A stretch of 64,000 nucleotides of DNA from contig NZ_CP060713.1 in the NCBI RefSeq assembly GCF_014395785.1, positions 3,748,501 through 3,812,500 on the forward strand. The letters are read 5' to 3'. Shown piece after piece: positions 16,316 to 23,677 of the stretch. A program made the translations under genes and the position numbers. The stretch comes from Nocardioides mesophilus (GTDB taxonomy: Bacteria > Actinomycetota > Actinomycetes > Propionibacteriales > Nocardioidaceae). The notes beneath the pieces are model-generated. The model had not been told where the DNA came from and did no database searches. It saw only the letters and a list, made by a program, of their open reading frames with translations. How positions within the stretch are numbered: the first letter of the stretch is position 1; each line of letters opens with the position of its first letter.

Positions 16316-16996
16316 TTACGCCTTCTTGGTGGTGCGCGGGGTGGCGGCTTTCTTGGTGGTGGTGCGCGAGGTGGCTGTCTTCTTGGTGCTGGCGCTGGGG
16401 GTGGCGGTCTTCTTGGTGGCGGTGCGGGGGCTGGTGGCCTTCTTGGTGGTGGCTCGGGGCGTGGCGGCTTTCGTGGTGGTGGTGCGCGGGGTGGCGGTCT
16501 TCTTGGTGGTGGTGCGCGGGGTGGCGGTCTTCTTGGTGGCGGTGCCCGGAGTCGCAGCCTTCTCGGCGGGGGCGGCGCTGCGGGCCGGGGCGGCTGCTCC
16601 GGTGGCCGCGGCCACGGCCTCGCGGGGCCGGCCCTCCGTCACCTGCGCGGCGGCGGTCTCGGTCGCCACAGCTGCCTCCGCGTCCGCGAGCCGCGCCAGG
16701 TGCTTGGACGCCCGGGCCTGGTGCCCGGCGAGCGCCGTCTTCGCCTCGCGGCGGTCCTTCTTCGCCGCCTTCAGCGTGCGCCGGGTCTCGGAGACCTCGG
16801 ATGCGAGACGCGCCGTCTTCCGGCGCTGCTTCTGCAGCGACCGCTCCAGGTCGGCCAGGGAGGTCTTCGCGCGGTCGCGGGACCGGGTGGCCTCGTCGAG
16901 CCGGCTCTGGGTGGCCTCCACCTGCGCGACCGCCCCCTCGGCCTTCTTCTTGCGTGTGCGGGCCCTCTCCGCGGGCGCGGGCTTGTCCTTCGCCAC
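16316..16996 (-). CDS. Coiled-coil protein with lysine-rich histone H1/HU-tail-like repeats
   Basis: The GTG start is set by GGAGGT six bases upstream; longer in-frame starts lack one. Of 226 residues, about 14-115 are a charged helix with heptad-like spacing (DEATRSRDRAKTSLADLERS), residues 116-146 are Ala-rich, and residues 147-226 are eight near-perfect 10-residue repeats of the type TATPRTTTKK. Such Pro/Lys/Thr/Ala tails resemble eukaryotic histone H1 and actinobacterial HU/HupB tails that bind DNA and may be acetylated or phosphorylated. There is no HU core, so this is not HU itself. DNA or nucleoid binding is an inference from charge. It is divergent from oleA, with 258 bp between them. 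Confidence 0.72.
   Translation of the reverse strand: MAKDKPAPAERARTRKKKAEGAVAQVEATQSRLDEATRSRDRAKTSLADLERSLQKQRRKTARLASEVSETRRTLKAAKKDRREAKTALAGHQARASKHLARLADAEAAVATETAAAQVTEGRPREAVAAATGAAAPARSAAPAEKAATPGTATKKTATPRTTTKKTATPRTTTTKAATPRATTKKATSPRTATKKTATPSASTKKTATSRTTTKKAATPRTTKKA
16319..16558 (-). repeat. Eight 30-bp in-frame coding repeats
   Basis: The DNA coding the lysine-rich tail is a tandem array of eight 30-bp units, each encoding one TATPRTTTKK-like decapeptide. The units are nearly identical (for example around 16380-16410 and 16490-16545), so copy number is likely to vary by slippage without changing the frame. Confidence 0.85.
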
Positions 16997-17254
16997 CGGT
17001 CCACCTCCGAACGTCTGCCGGACGCCGTGGTGGCGCCCGGTCCCCCTGGCATACCCCTCGGACCGGTCAGCCATGCCGACGCAGCGTGGCGCTGGTCACG
17101 GAGCACCCGCCTCCCGCAGGCGCGAACGAGCCTGATATCGCCTGCGCGCGGTCCAGACCCGACCGGTCTGCCCGACTGCGCAGACCAGGATCGGGTAGAA
17201 CTTGGGGGTGAACCCCAACTCATGGGGTCCCCGAGCGCAGATGAGGCATGAGTC
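16997..17254. promoter_or_regulatory. Upstream region of the ole operon
   Basis: This 258-bp divergent region contains two perfect inverted repeats: GCAGGCG (17116-17122) with CGCCTGC (17139-17145), 16 bases apart, and TTGGGG-GTGAA-CCCCAA at 17202-17218, 37 bases before the oleA start. Either may be an operator, and the second could also form a leader hairpin. No confident -35/-10 pair was found. Confidence 0.45.
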
Positions 17255-18280
17255 TTGATCGGCAACACCACGCACCGCTTCAACAACACGACCATGCTCA
17301 GCGTGAGCCGCGTCGAGGCCCCGAACGTCGTCACCTCCGACGAGCTCGACCGCCGCCTCGGCGACATCTACGAGCGGGTGGGCCTGCGCGCCGGGCTGCT
17401 CGAGAGGCTCGTCGGCATCCGCGAGCGTCGTTGGTGGCCCGACGACGTGAGCTTCGTCGAGGGCGCGGCGACCGCCGGCGCCAAGGCGATCTCCGAGAGC
17501 GGGGTGGACCCGGCCGACATCGGGCTCATGGTCAACACCTCGATCGGCCGGACCCACCTGGAGCCGGCGACCGCGGTGGCCGTGCACGACGCGATCGGGT
17601 TGCCGCCGTCGTGCCAGAACTTCGACGTCACCAACGCCTGCCTCGGGTTCGTCACCGGCATGGAGATCGCCGGCGCGATGATCGACGCCGGCATGGTCGA
17701 CTACGCGCTGGTCGTCAACGGCGAGGACTCCCGGGCGGTGCAGGAGGCCACGATCAGGCGGCTCTCCGGTCCCGAGATCACCGCCAAGGACGTGATGGCG
17801 GAGTTCGCCGCGTTCACGCTGGGCTCGGGGGCGGCCGCGATGGTCCTCGGCCGGGCCGACCGGCACCCCGAGGGGCACCGGATCGTCGCCGCGGTCAGCC
17901 GGGCCGGCACCGAGCACCACGACCTGTGCACCGGGGACAACGGCGTGATGACCACCGACCTCAAGGGCCTGCTCGACGCCGGCCTGCAGCTGTCGGAGGA
18001 CCTGTGGGTCGAGGCGGCCGACGACTTCGACTGGATCAACGGCATGGACCGCTACATCATCCACCAGGTCTCCCAGGTGCACACCGACGCGCTCAGCTCC
18101 CGGCTGGGCATCGACCCGGAGCGGGTGCCGACCACGTTCCCCGAGTTCGGCAACATCGGTCCGGTCTCGGTGCCGTTCACGCTGGCCGCCGAGGTGGACA
18201 CGTTGAGCCCGGGGGACCGGGTCATGCTGATGGGCATCGGCTCCGGGCTGAACGCCTGCTGCCTCGAGATCGCGTGGTGA
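17255..18280 (+). CDS. oleA: OleA, thiolase-fold acyl-CoA condensing enzyme for long-chain olefin synthesis
   Basis: OleA joins two fatty acyl-CoAs by non-decarboxylative Claisen condensation to give a beta-keto acid. The 341-residue product fits the thiolase/FabH fold with the catalytic set visible: Cys129 in DVTNACLGF, His270 in YIIHQVSQ and Asn300 in FGNIGPVSVP. Glu103 in THLEPATA lies 26 residues before the Cys, the spacing of the OleA-specific Glu that distinguishes it from FabH. The N-terminus (HRFNNTTMLSVSRVEAPNVV) is also OleA-like, supporting the TTG start at 17255 with GAGG eight bases upstream over a later ATG. The stop overlaps the oleBC start by 4 bp. The partner genes oleBC and oleD follow directly, making this call firm. 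Confidence 0.92.
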   Translation: MIGNTTHRFNNTTMLSVSRVEAPNVVTSDELDRRLGDIYERVGLRAGLLERLVGIRERRWWPDDVSFVEGAATAGAKAISESGVDPADIGLMVNTSIGRTHLEPATAVAVHDAIGLPPSCQNFDVTNACLGFVTGMEIAGAMIDAGMVDYALVVNGEDSRAVQEATIRRLSGPEITAKDVMAEFAAFTLGSGAAAMVLGRADRHPEGHRIVAAVSRAGTEHHDLCTGDNGVMTTDLKGLLDAGLQLSEDLWVEAADDFDWINGMDRYIIHQVSQVHTDALSSRLGIDPERVPTTFPEFGNIGPVSVPFTLAAEVDTLSPGDRVMLMGIGSGLNACCLEIAW

Positions 18281-20919
18281 ACCCGACTCCGCTGGCCGGC
18301 CTCGAGCTGCCGGGCCTCGACCCGGCGTGGTCGCGCGTCGTCACCGCGCCGGACGCCGATGGCGTCGCGCGCACCTGGCACGTCCTGGACAACGGAGTGG
18401 AGCCGACCGAGGGCACGTTGCTGTGCGTGCACGGCAACCCCACCTGGTCCTACCTGTGGCGCCGGCTGTTCACCGCCGCCCCTCCCGGCTGGCGGGTGCT
18501 GGCCCCGGACCACCTCGGCATGGGCTACTCCGAGCGGCTGGACGAGGCGCGGACGCTGGCGCAGCGGGTCGAGGACCTGGGCGCGCTGACCGCCGAGCTC
18601 GGCGTCACCGGGCCGGTGGTGACCGTCGGCCACGACTGGGGCGGCGCCATCTCGCTGGGCTGGGCGCTGGAGCACCGCGACCAGCTGCGCGGCGTCGTGC
18701 TGGGCAACACCGCCGTCGAGCAGCCCCCGGGCGACCGGGGTCCGGTGCTGATCCGGATGGCGCACGTGCCGCTGCTGCGTGAGAACGCCTGCGTGCGCAC
18801 CAACACCTTCGTCTGGGGCACGTCGGCCCTCTCCCGGCCGGCCCTGCCCCTCGACGTACGACGGGCCCTCGCGGCGCCGTACCGCACGGCCGAGCGCCGC
18901 CGCTCCGTCGGTGACTTCGTCGCCGACATCCCCTTCGCCGAGCTGCACCCGTCCCGGCCCACCGTGGAGGCGATCGCCAAGGGCGTGCGCACCCTCGACG
19001 TGCCGGCGCTGCTGTTCTGGGGACCCCGCGACCCGGTGTTCGGCGAGAAGTACCTCGCCGACCTGCTCGACCGGCTGCCGCACGCGCAGCTGCACCGCTA
19101 CGAGGGCGCCTCGCACCTTGTCACCGAGGACGCTCCGCAGTACGCCGAGGCCGTCGCCCGATGGGTGGGCGAGATGGTCGCCGGCCGTGACGCCGCCGAG
19201 CCCGCCCTGGAGCCGATCGACGGTCCCGAGGGGGAGCCCACCACCGGGGCCGCCCGGCCGGAGGGGGCGACCGGGCGCAGGCTGTGGTCCGCGCTCGAGG
19301 AGCGCACCGACGACACCGCCCCGGCGGTCGTCGAAGTGGGCGGCCACACCGTCAGCTGGCAGGTCCTGGACCGCCGGGTGCGGGAGCTCGCCGCCGGCCT
19401 GGCCGCCGCGGGCGTCCGGCCCGGGCACCGGATCGGGCTGCTCGTGGAGCCGTCCTCCGACCTCACCGCCGCGGTCTACGCCGCCTGGCGTGCGGGCGCG
19501 GTGGTGGTGGTCGCGGACAAGGGCCTCGGCTTCGCCGGCATGCGCCGGGCGCTGCGCAGCGCATCGGTCGACCACGTGATCGGCGCGCCCGCCGGCCTGG
19601 CTGCGGCCCGGCTGATGGGGCTGCCCGGCAGCAGGATCGCGGTCCGCGCGATCGGCGACCCGCAGCGCCGGGCCCTCGGGGTCAGCCACAGCCTCGACGA
19701 GCTGGCCGAGCTCGGTCGCCGCTCGCCGCTGCCGGCGCCGCCGGCCGCGGACCGGGACTGCGCGGTGGTCTTCACCTCCGGCGCCACCGGACCGGCCAAG
19801 GGTGTCGTCTACCGGCACCACCAGGTGCGCTCGCAGCTGGAGCTGCTGGCGTCGACGTACGCCATCACCGGGGAGGACCGGCTGGTTGCCGCGTTCGCCC
19901 CGTTCGCGCTGCTCGGCCCGGCCCTCGGGATCGGCTCCGCCGTGCCCGACATCGACGTCACCGTGCCCGGCACGCTCGCCGCGGCCACCCTGGCCGACGC
20001 CGCGGTCGCGGTGGACGCCACGATCGTGTTCGCCTCGCCGGCGGCGCTGCGCAACGTCGCCGCCACCCGCCAGGGGCTCACCGGCGAGCAGTCCGCGGCG
20101 CTCGGCCGGATCCGGCTGGTGATGTCCGCGGGCGCACCCGTGCCCGCGGCGCTGCTGGAGTCGCTGCAGTCGGTCCTGCCCTCGGCGCGGTTCCACACGC
20201 CGTACGGGATGACCGAGGCGCTGCCGGTCACCGACGTGTCGCTGGAGGAGATCCTCACCGCCGGCTCCGGGGAGGGCGTCTGCGTCGGCCGCCCGCTGCC
20301 CGCGGTCGAGGTCGCGGTCAGCCCGCTGGACGCCGCCGGCACCGCGGACGGGCCGCTGACCGCCGAGCCCGGCCGGACCGGCGAGATCGTCGTCCGGGCC
20401 GGCCACGTCAAGGACCGCTACGACGGCCTGTGGGCGACCGAGCGGGCCAGCACCGAGGACCCGGGCTGGCACCGCACCGGGGACGTCGGTCACCTCGACG
20501 CCGAGGGCCGGCTGTGGGTCGAGGGCCGGCTGCCGCACGTGATCAGCACCGCCCAGGGCGCGGTCACCCCGGTCGGGGTCGAGCAGCGCGTGGAGCGGCT
20601 GCCGCTGGTGCAGGCCGCGGCCGCGGTCGGGGTCGGCCCGGCCGGCGCCCAGGTGCTCGCCGTGGTCGTCGTGCTCACCGGTACGTCGTCGCGCGGCGGC
20701 CTCGGGGAACGTCTCGGGCGAGGATCCGGGGGACGAGGCCGGATGAGGCTCGCGGACACCGCGCTGACCGACGCCGTACGCGCCGCCGCGGACACCGAGG
20801 TGACCGCCGTGCTCACCACGGACCACCTGCCCGTGGACGTCCGGCACGCCTCGAAGGTCGACCGGCAGCAGGTGGCCGCGGAGGCGGCCCGGTTCCTCGC
20901 CGGTTCCCTGCACGCATGA
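18277..20919 (+). CDS. oleBC: OleBC fusion: beta-lactone decarboxylase plus AMP-dependent beta-lactone synthetase
   Basis: The 880-residue protein fuses two enzymes. Residues 1-300 are OleB, a haloalkane-dehalogenase-like alpha/beta hydrolase: HGNPTW at 52-57, the nucleophile elbow GHDWGG with Asp120, and the catalytic His280 in ASHLV. Residues from about 325 are OleC, an ANL-family ligase: the AMP loop FTSGATGPAKG (499-509), TPYGMTEALPVTD, and TGDVGHLDAEGRLWVEGR. OleC closes the beta-hydroxy acid to a beta-lactone using ATP; OleB then removes CO2 to give the cis-olefin. Separate oleB and oleC genes are usual in Gram-negatives; the fusion is known from actinobacteria and suggests direct hand-over of the lactone. 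It is flanked by 4-bp overlaps with oleA and oleD. Confidence 0.92.
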   Translation: MNPTPLAGLELPGLDPAWSRVVTAPDADGVARTWHVLDNGVEPTEGTLLCVHGNPTWSYLWRRLFTAAPPGWRVLAPDHLGMGYSERLDEARTLAQRVEDLGALTAELGVTGPVVTVGHDWGGAISLGWALEHRDQLRGVVLGNTAVEQPPGDRGPVLIRMAHVPLLRENACVRTNTFVWGTSALSRPALPLDVRRALAAPYRTAERRRSVGDFVADIPFAELHPSRPTVEAIAKGVRTLDVPALLFWGPRDPVFGEKYLADLLDRLPHAQLHRYEGASHLVTEDAPQYAEAVARWVGEMVAGRDAAEPALEPIDGPEGEPTTGAARPEGATGRRLWSALEERTDDTAPAVVEVGGHTVSWQVLDRRVRELAAGLAAAGVRPGHRIGLLVEPSSDLTAAVYAAWRAGAVVVVADKGLGFAGMRRALRSASVDHVIGAPAGLAAARLMGLPGSRIAVRAIGDPQRRALGVSHSLDELAELGRRSPLPAPPAADRDCAVVFTSGATGPAKGVVYRHHQVRSQLELLASTYAITGEDRLVAAFAPFALLGPALGIGSAVPDIDVTVPGTLAAATLADAAVAVDATIVFASPAALRNVAATRQGLTGEQSAALGRIRLVMSAGAPVPAALLESLQSVLPSARFHTPYGMTEALPVTDVSLEEILTAGSGEGVCVGRPLPAVEVAVSPLDAAGTADGPLTAEPGRTGEIVVRAGHVKDRYDGLWATERASTEDPGWHRTGDVGHLDAEGRLWVEGRLPHVISTAQGAVTPVGVEQRVERLPLVQAAAAVGVGPAGAQVLAVVVVLTGTSSRGGLGERLGRGSGGRGRMRLADTALTDAVRAAADTEVTAVLTTDHLPVDVRHASKVDRQQVAAEAARFLAGSLHA

Positions 20920-21899
20920 GGGTCCTGCTCACCGGGGCCAGCGGCATGCTCGGGCGGACCACCGCCCGGGCGCTGATCGACCGCGGTGACGAGGTCTGCG
21001 TGCTGCAGCGACGGCCCGCGGGCCTGGACTGCCGGGAGGTGCTCGGCGACGTCGCCGACCCGACGGTCGTGCGGCGCGCCGCCGCGGGCCAGGACGCCGT
21101 CGTGCACCTGGCGGCCAAGGTCGACGTAGTGGGCCGCTGGGCCGACTTCGCACGCGCCAACATCGACGGCACCCGCACCGTCGTCGAGGCCAGCCGGGCC
21201 GCGGGCGTGGGCCGGCTGGTGCACGTCTCCTCGCCGTCGGTGGCGCACGCCGGCCGACCCCTGGTCGGGGTCGGCGCCGAGCCGGCCGACCCGGACCGGG
21301 CCGGCGGGCACTACGCGCGGTCCAAGGCGGTCGCCGAGCAGCTGGCGCTCGCCGCGGACTCACCTGCCCTCGCGGTGCTGGCGATCCGCCCGCACCTGGT
21401 CTGGGGACCGGGCGACACCCAGCTCGTGGCCCGGCTCGTCGCCCGGGCCCGGGCCGGACGGCTGCCGGTGCTCGGCGCCGGCGCGGCCCTGATCGACACG
21501 ACGTACATCGACAACGCCGGCGCCGCGCTCGTCGCCGCCGTCGACGCCTGCGGGCCCGCGCACGGGGAGCCGCTGGTGGTGTCGAACGGCGAGCCCCGGC
21601 CGGTCCGGGAGGTGCTCGCCCGGCTGTGCCGGGCCGCCGGCGTCCCGGAACCGCAGCGGCGCGTGCCGGTCTGGCTCGGCCGGACGGCCGGGACGGCGGT
21701 GGACGGGATCTGGGCGGCCACCCGGCGCCGGGACACCCCGCCGATCACCCGGTTCCTCGCCGGGCAGCTCTCCACGGCTCACTGGTTCGACCAGCGGCGG
21801 ACCCGCGAGGTGCTCGGCTGGCGGCCGGAGGTCAGCTTGGACGAGGGCTTCGAGCGCCTCGGCGCCTGGTACGCCGCCGGCGGCCCCCACCCGACCTGA
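20916..21899 (+). CDS. oleD: OleD, NADPH-dependent 2-alkyl-3-ketoacid reductase
   Basis: OleD reduces the beta-keto acid made by OleA to the beta-hydroxy acid used by OleC. The 327-residue product is an extended SDR: TGASGMLG (residues 6-13) for NADP binding, the active-site Ser near HVSSPS (103-108) and YxxxK at Tyr133/Lys137 (HYARSKAVAEQ). Late motifs (IDTTYIDNAGAAL, PVREVLARLC) match the 3-beta-HSD-like group to which OleD belongs. The ATG overlaps the oleBC stop. It is the last gene of the ole operon, followed by a hairpin at 21930-21948. With OleA and OleBC the pathway from acyl-CoA to long-chain cis-alkene is complete. Confidence 0.92.
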   Translation: MRVLLTGASGMLGRTTARALIDRGDEVCVLQRRPAGLDCREVLGDVADPTVVRRAAAGQDAVVHLAAKVDVVGRWADFARANIDGTRTVVEASRAAGVGRLVHVSSPSVAHAGRPLVGVGAEPADPDRAGGHYARSKAVAEQLALAADSPALAVLAIRPHLVWGPGDTQLVARLVARARAGRLPVLGAGAALIDTTYIDNAGAALVAAVDACGPAHGEPLVVSNGEPRPVREVLARLCRAAGVPEPQRRVPVWLGRTAGTAVDGIWAATRRRDTPPITRFLAGQLSTAHWFDQRRTREVLGWRPEVSLDEGFERLGAWYAAGGPHPT

Positions 21900-21929
21900 T
21901 CGCCGCCGGGGCTCGCCTGAGCGGCTCCC

Positions 21930-21948
21930 AGCTGAGCGGGTCTCAGCT
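21930..21948. terminator. Hairpin between convergent oleD and zinc-ribbon genes
   Basis: AGCTGAG-CGGGT-CTCAGCT is a perfect 7-bp stem with a 5-base loop, 31 bp after the oleD stop and overlapping the stop codon of the leftward zinc-ribbon gene. No T-run follows. It is a plausible bidirectional transcription barrier. Confidence 0.5.
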
Positions 21949-22062
21949 CAGCGGGGTGACGGGCTCCCCGCAGTCGGGGCACTGCACCTGGTCCACGGGC
22001 TGGTCGCTCCGGCCCTGCTGCCCGCAGTACTCGCACACCCACCCGGTCGATCCCTCGTCCAT
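21943..22062 (-). CDS. 39-residue zinc-ribbon miniprotein
   Basis: The product MDEGSTGWVCEYCGQQ, continuing to QCPDCGEPVTPLS, is only 39 residues long and carries two CxxC knuckles (CEYC and CPDC) 15 residues apart, enough for a single zinc ribbon and nothing else. An AGGA lies seven bases before the ATG. A longer in-frame reading to 22215 has no motif in its extra part and no better start. Such rubredoxin-like ribbons are common in actinobacteria and unassigned; protein or nucleic-acid binding is a guess. It converges on oleD and is divergent from the YbjN-like gene. Confidence 0.65.
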   Translation of the reverse strand: MDEGSTGWVCEYCGQQGRSDQPVDQVQCPDCGEPVTPLS

Positions 22063-22177
22063 CGGCCCATCCTGCCCGACGAGGCCCGCCGGAGCAGGAG
22101 ATCCACTCCCACGCTGAATGTCGGCGGACCGGCCTACGCTGGGGGAGAGGACGAGGGGTCGAGTGCACGGGGGCAGC

Positions 22178-23617
22178 ATGAGCGAGTTCGCAGGGTTCGA
22201 TCTGGACCGGAGCACCGAGCGGGCCTGGAGCAGGTTCCGGGCGCGGCTCGCAGACCACGTCGCCGAGATGGCCGACGACGACGTGCTGGTGGTGAGCGTC
22301 GACGACTCGGCCGTCGACGAGGACGGCGACGGCGCGACGCCCTACGTGCAGTTCTGCGGCTGGGGCGGCACCCGGGTCCGCTGCGAGGTGTCCAGCAACG
22401 CCTATCTCGCCGACGAGCTGCAGCTCGACCGCGCCGGGTCGGAGTCCGTGCTGCGGCTGGGCTGGGCCGCGCCGACGGCCGGCCGGTCCGACGAGCTCGA
22501 CGGGGGATCGGCCAACTACTTCCTCGACCTCGACCGCGCCCACGCCGACCGGCTCGCGGTGATGACCACCCAGGTGCTCCGTGAGGTGTTCGCGGTGCCG
22601 CACCCGGCGTTCCTGTCCGCGGAGGGGCTCGGTGACGACGCCGGCCTCGACCGGCCCGACCCCGCGACGGCCACCGAGCCCGAGGTCGAGGTGCCGGCCG
22701 TCTTCCCGCACGACCGTGAGCACCTGCTGGACCTGGTCGACAAAGCCCTCGTGCCGCTGTTCGGGCAGCCGCCGGAGCACGACGAGGACGACGACATCCC
22801 GGTGGTGAGCGGCAGCGCGCTGATCTTCGTGCGGGTCCTGGAGACGGCGCCGGCGGTGCAGCTGTTCTGCTCGCTGGTGCACGACGTCACCGACCGGGAC
22901 CGGGCGGCCTTCGAGGTCGCGGTGCTTAACCGCGACGTGCGCTACCTCAAGTTCGTCCTGGTCGAGGACACCGTGATGGTGCAGCTGCACCTGCCGGCGT
23001 ACCCGTTCGCCCCCGAGCACCTGCGCACCATGCTGTCGATCATGTCCGACACCGTGGACACGATCGACGACGACCTCGTGGCGAGGGTCGGAGGCCGCCG
23101 TACCTTCGAGCCCGACAGCGACGTGGCGGGCGTCGAGGACGCGGACATCCACCAGCTGCTCGACCTCGCCGAGCGCCGCGAGGTGGAGGCCGCGACCGAC
23201 CCGGTCCACCCCGCGATGATGACGCTGCTCCAGCTCGACGCCGACTCCCCGGGCTCGCTGACCGGTGAGATCGCCGCGAGCGTCTGCTCCGGCGAGCGCG
23301 ACCTGATCCTCGAGCTGATCGCCTGGAGCAGCGGCCAGGAGCTCGCCTGGCGGCAGGCCCGCGACCGGGCGATCCTCGCGCAAGACGCCGCGGAGGCCGC
23401 GGTCTGCGAGCGGGAGACGCGCCAGGCCGAGGCCATGGTCGACGTGCTGCGCCGGGCGCTCCGGCTCGTCGTCGAGGCCAAGCTGGGTCGGGACCGGTTG
23501 CAGCCCGGGTACGCCGGCCAGTCCGGCCGGGGGAGCGGCCGGCCGGCGGAGCAGGACGTCACGCTGCCCGGTCTCGAGGTGCCCGTGGACGAGCCGGGGC
23601 TGTTCGACGAGGATTGA
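22178..23617 (+). CDS. Tandem YbjN/TY-chaperone-like domain protein
   Basis: The 479-residue acidic, soluble protein seems to contain two copies of a type III secretion chaperone-like (TY-Chap/YbjN) alpha-beta fold. The first is at about residues 10-150 (AWSRFRARLADHVAEM, then PYVQFCGWGGTRVRCEVSSN) and the second at about 225-335 (ALIFVRVLETAPAVQLFCSL, then RYLKFVLVEDTVMVQLHLPA). A helical C-terminal region (380-445) follows, and a tail ending DVTLPGLEVPVDEPGLF. There is no signal peptide or catalytic motif. Actinobacteria lack type III secretion, so the fold is probably used as a general protein-binding module. A GTG at 22163 with GAGGGG upstream is an alternative start. A TACGCT box at 22135-22140 could be its -10. 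Confidence 0.6.
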   Translation: MSEFAGFDLDRSTERAWSRFRARLADHVAEMADDDVLVVSVDDSAVDEDGDGATPYVQFCGWGGTRVRCEVSSNAYLADELQLDRAGSESVLRLGWAAPTAGRSDELDGGSANYFLDLDRAHADRLAVMTTQVLREVFAVPHPAFLSAEGLGDDAGLDRPDPATATEPEVEVPAVFPHDREHLLDLVDKALVPLFGQPPEHDEDDDIPVVSGSALIFVRVLETAPAVQLFCSLVHDVTDRDRAAFEVAVLNRDVRYLKFVLVEDTVMVQLHLPAYPFAPEHLRTMLSIMSDTVDTIDDDLVARVGGRRTFEPDSDVAGVEDADIHQLLDLAERREVEAATDPVHPAMMTLLQLDADSPGSLTGEIAASVCSGERDLILELIAWSSGQELAWRQARDRAILAQDAAEAAVCERETRQAEAMVDVLRRALRLVVEAKLGRDRLQPGYAGQSGRGSGRPAEQDVTLPGLEVPVDEPGLFDED

Positions 23618-23677
23618 CCGGGCGGAGTGACCGGCCGGGCGGCGCAAGCCCGCCTCGCGCCGCTCCGCTCTCCGGCC

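Noticed and set aside
17248-18276. Reading the OleBC frame upstream of 18277 as an N-terminal extension
   Set aside because: This part is antisense-like low-complexity sequence over oleA; the hydrolase fold starts after the GTG at 18277.
23618-23677. Possible terminator between the YbjN-like gene and the Ccr-like gene
   Set aside because: Only 4-5 bp imperfect pairings around GGGCGGCGCAAGCCCGCC; below what I would call a hairpin in DNA this GC-rich.
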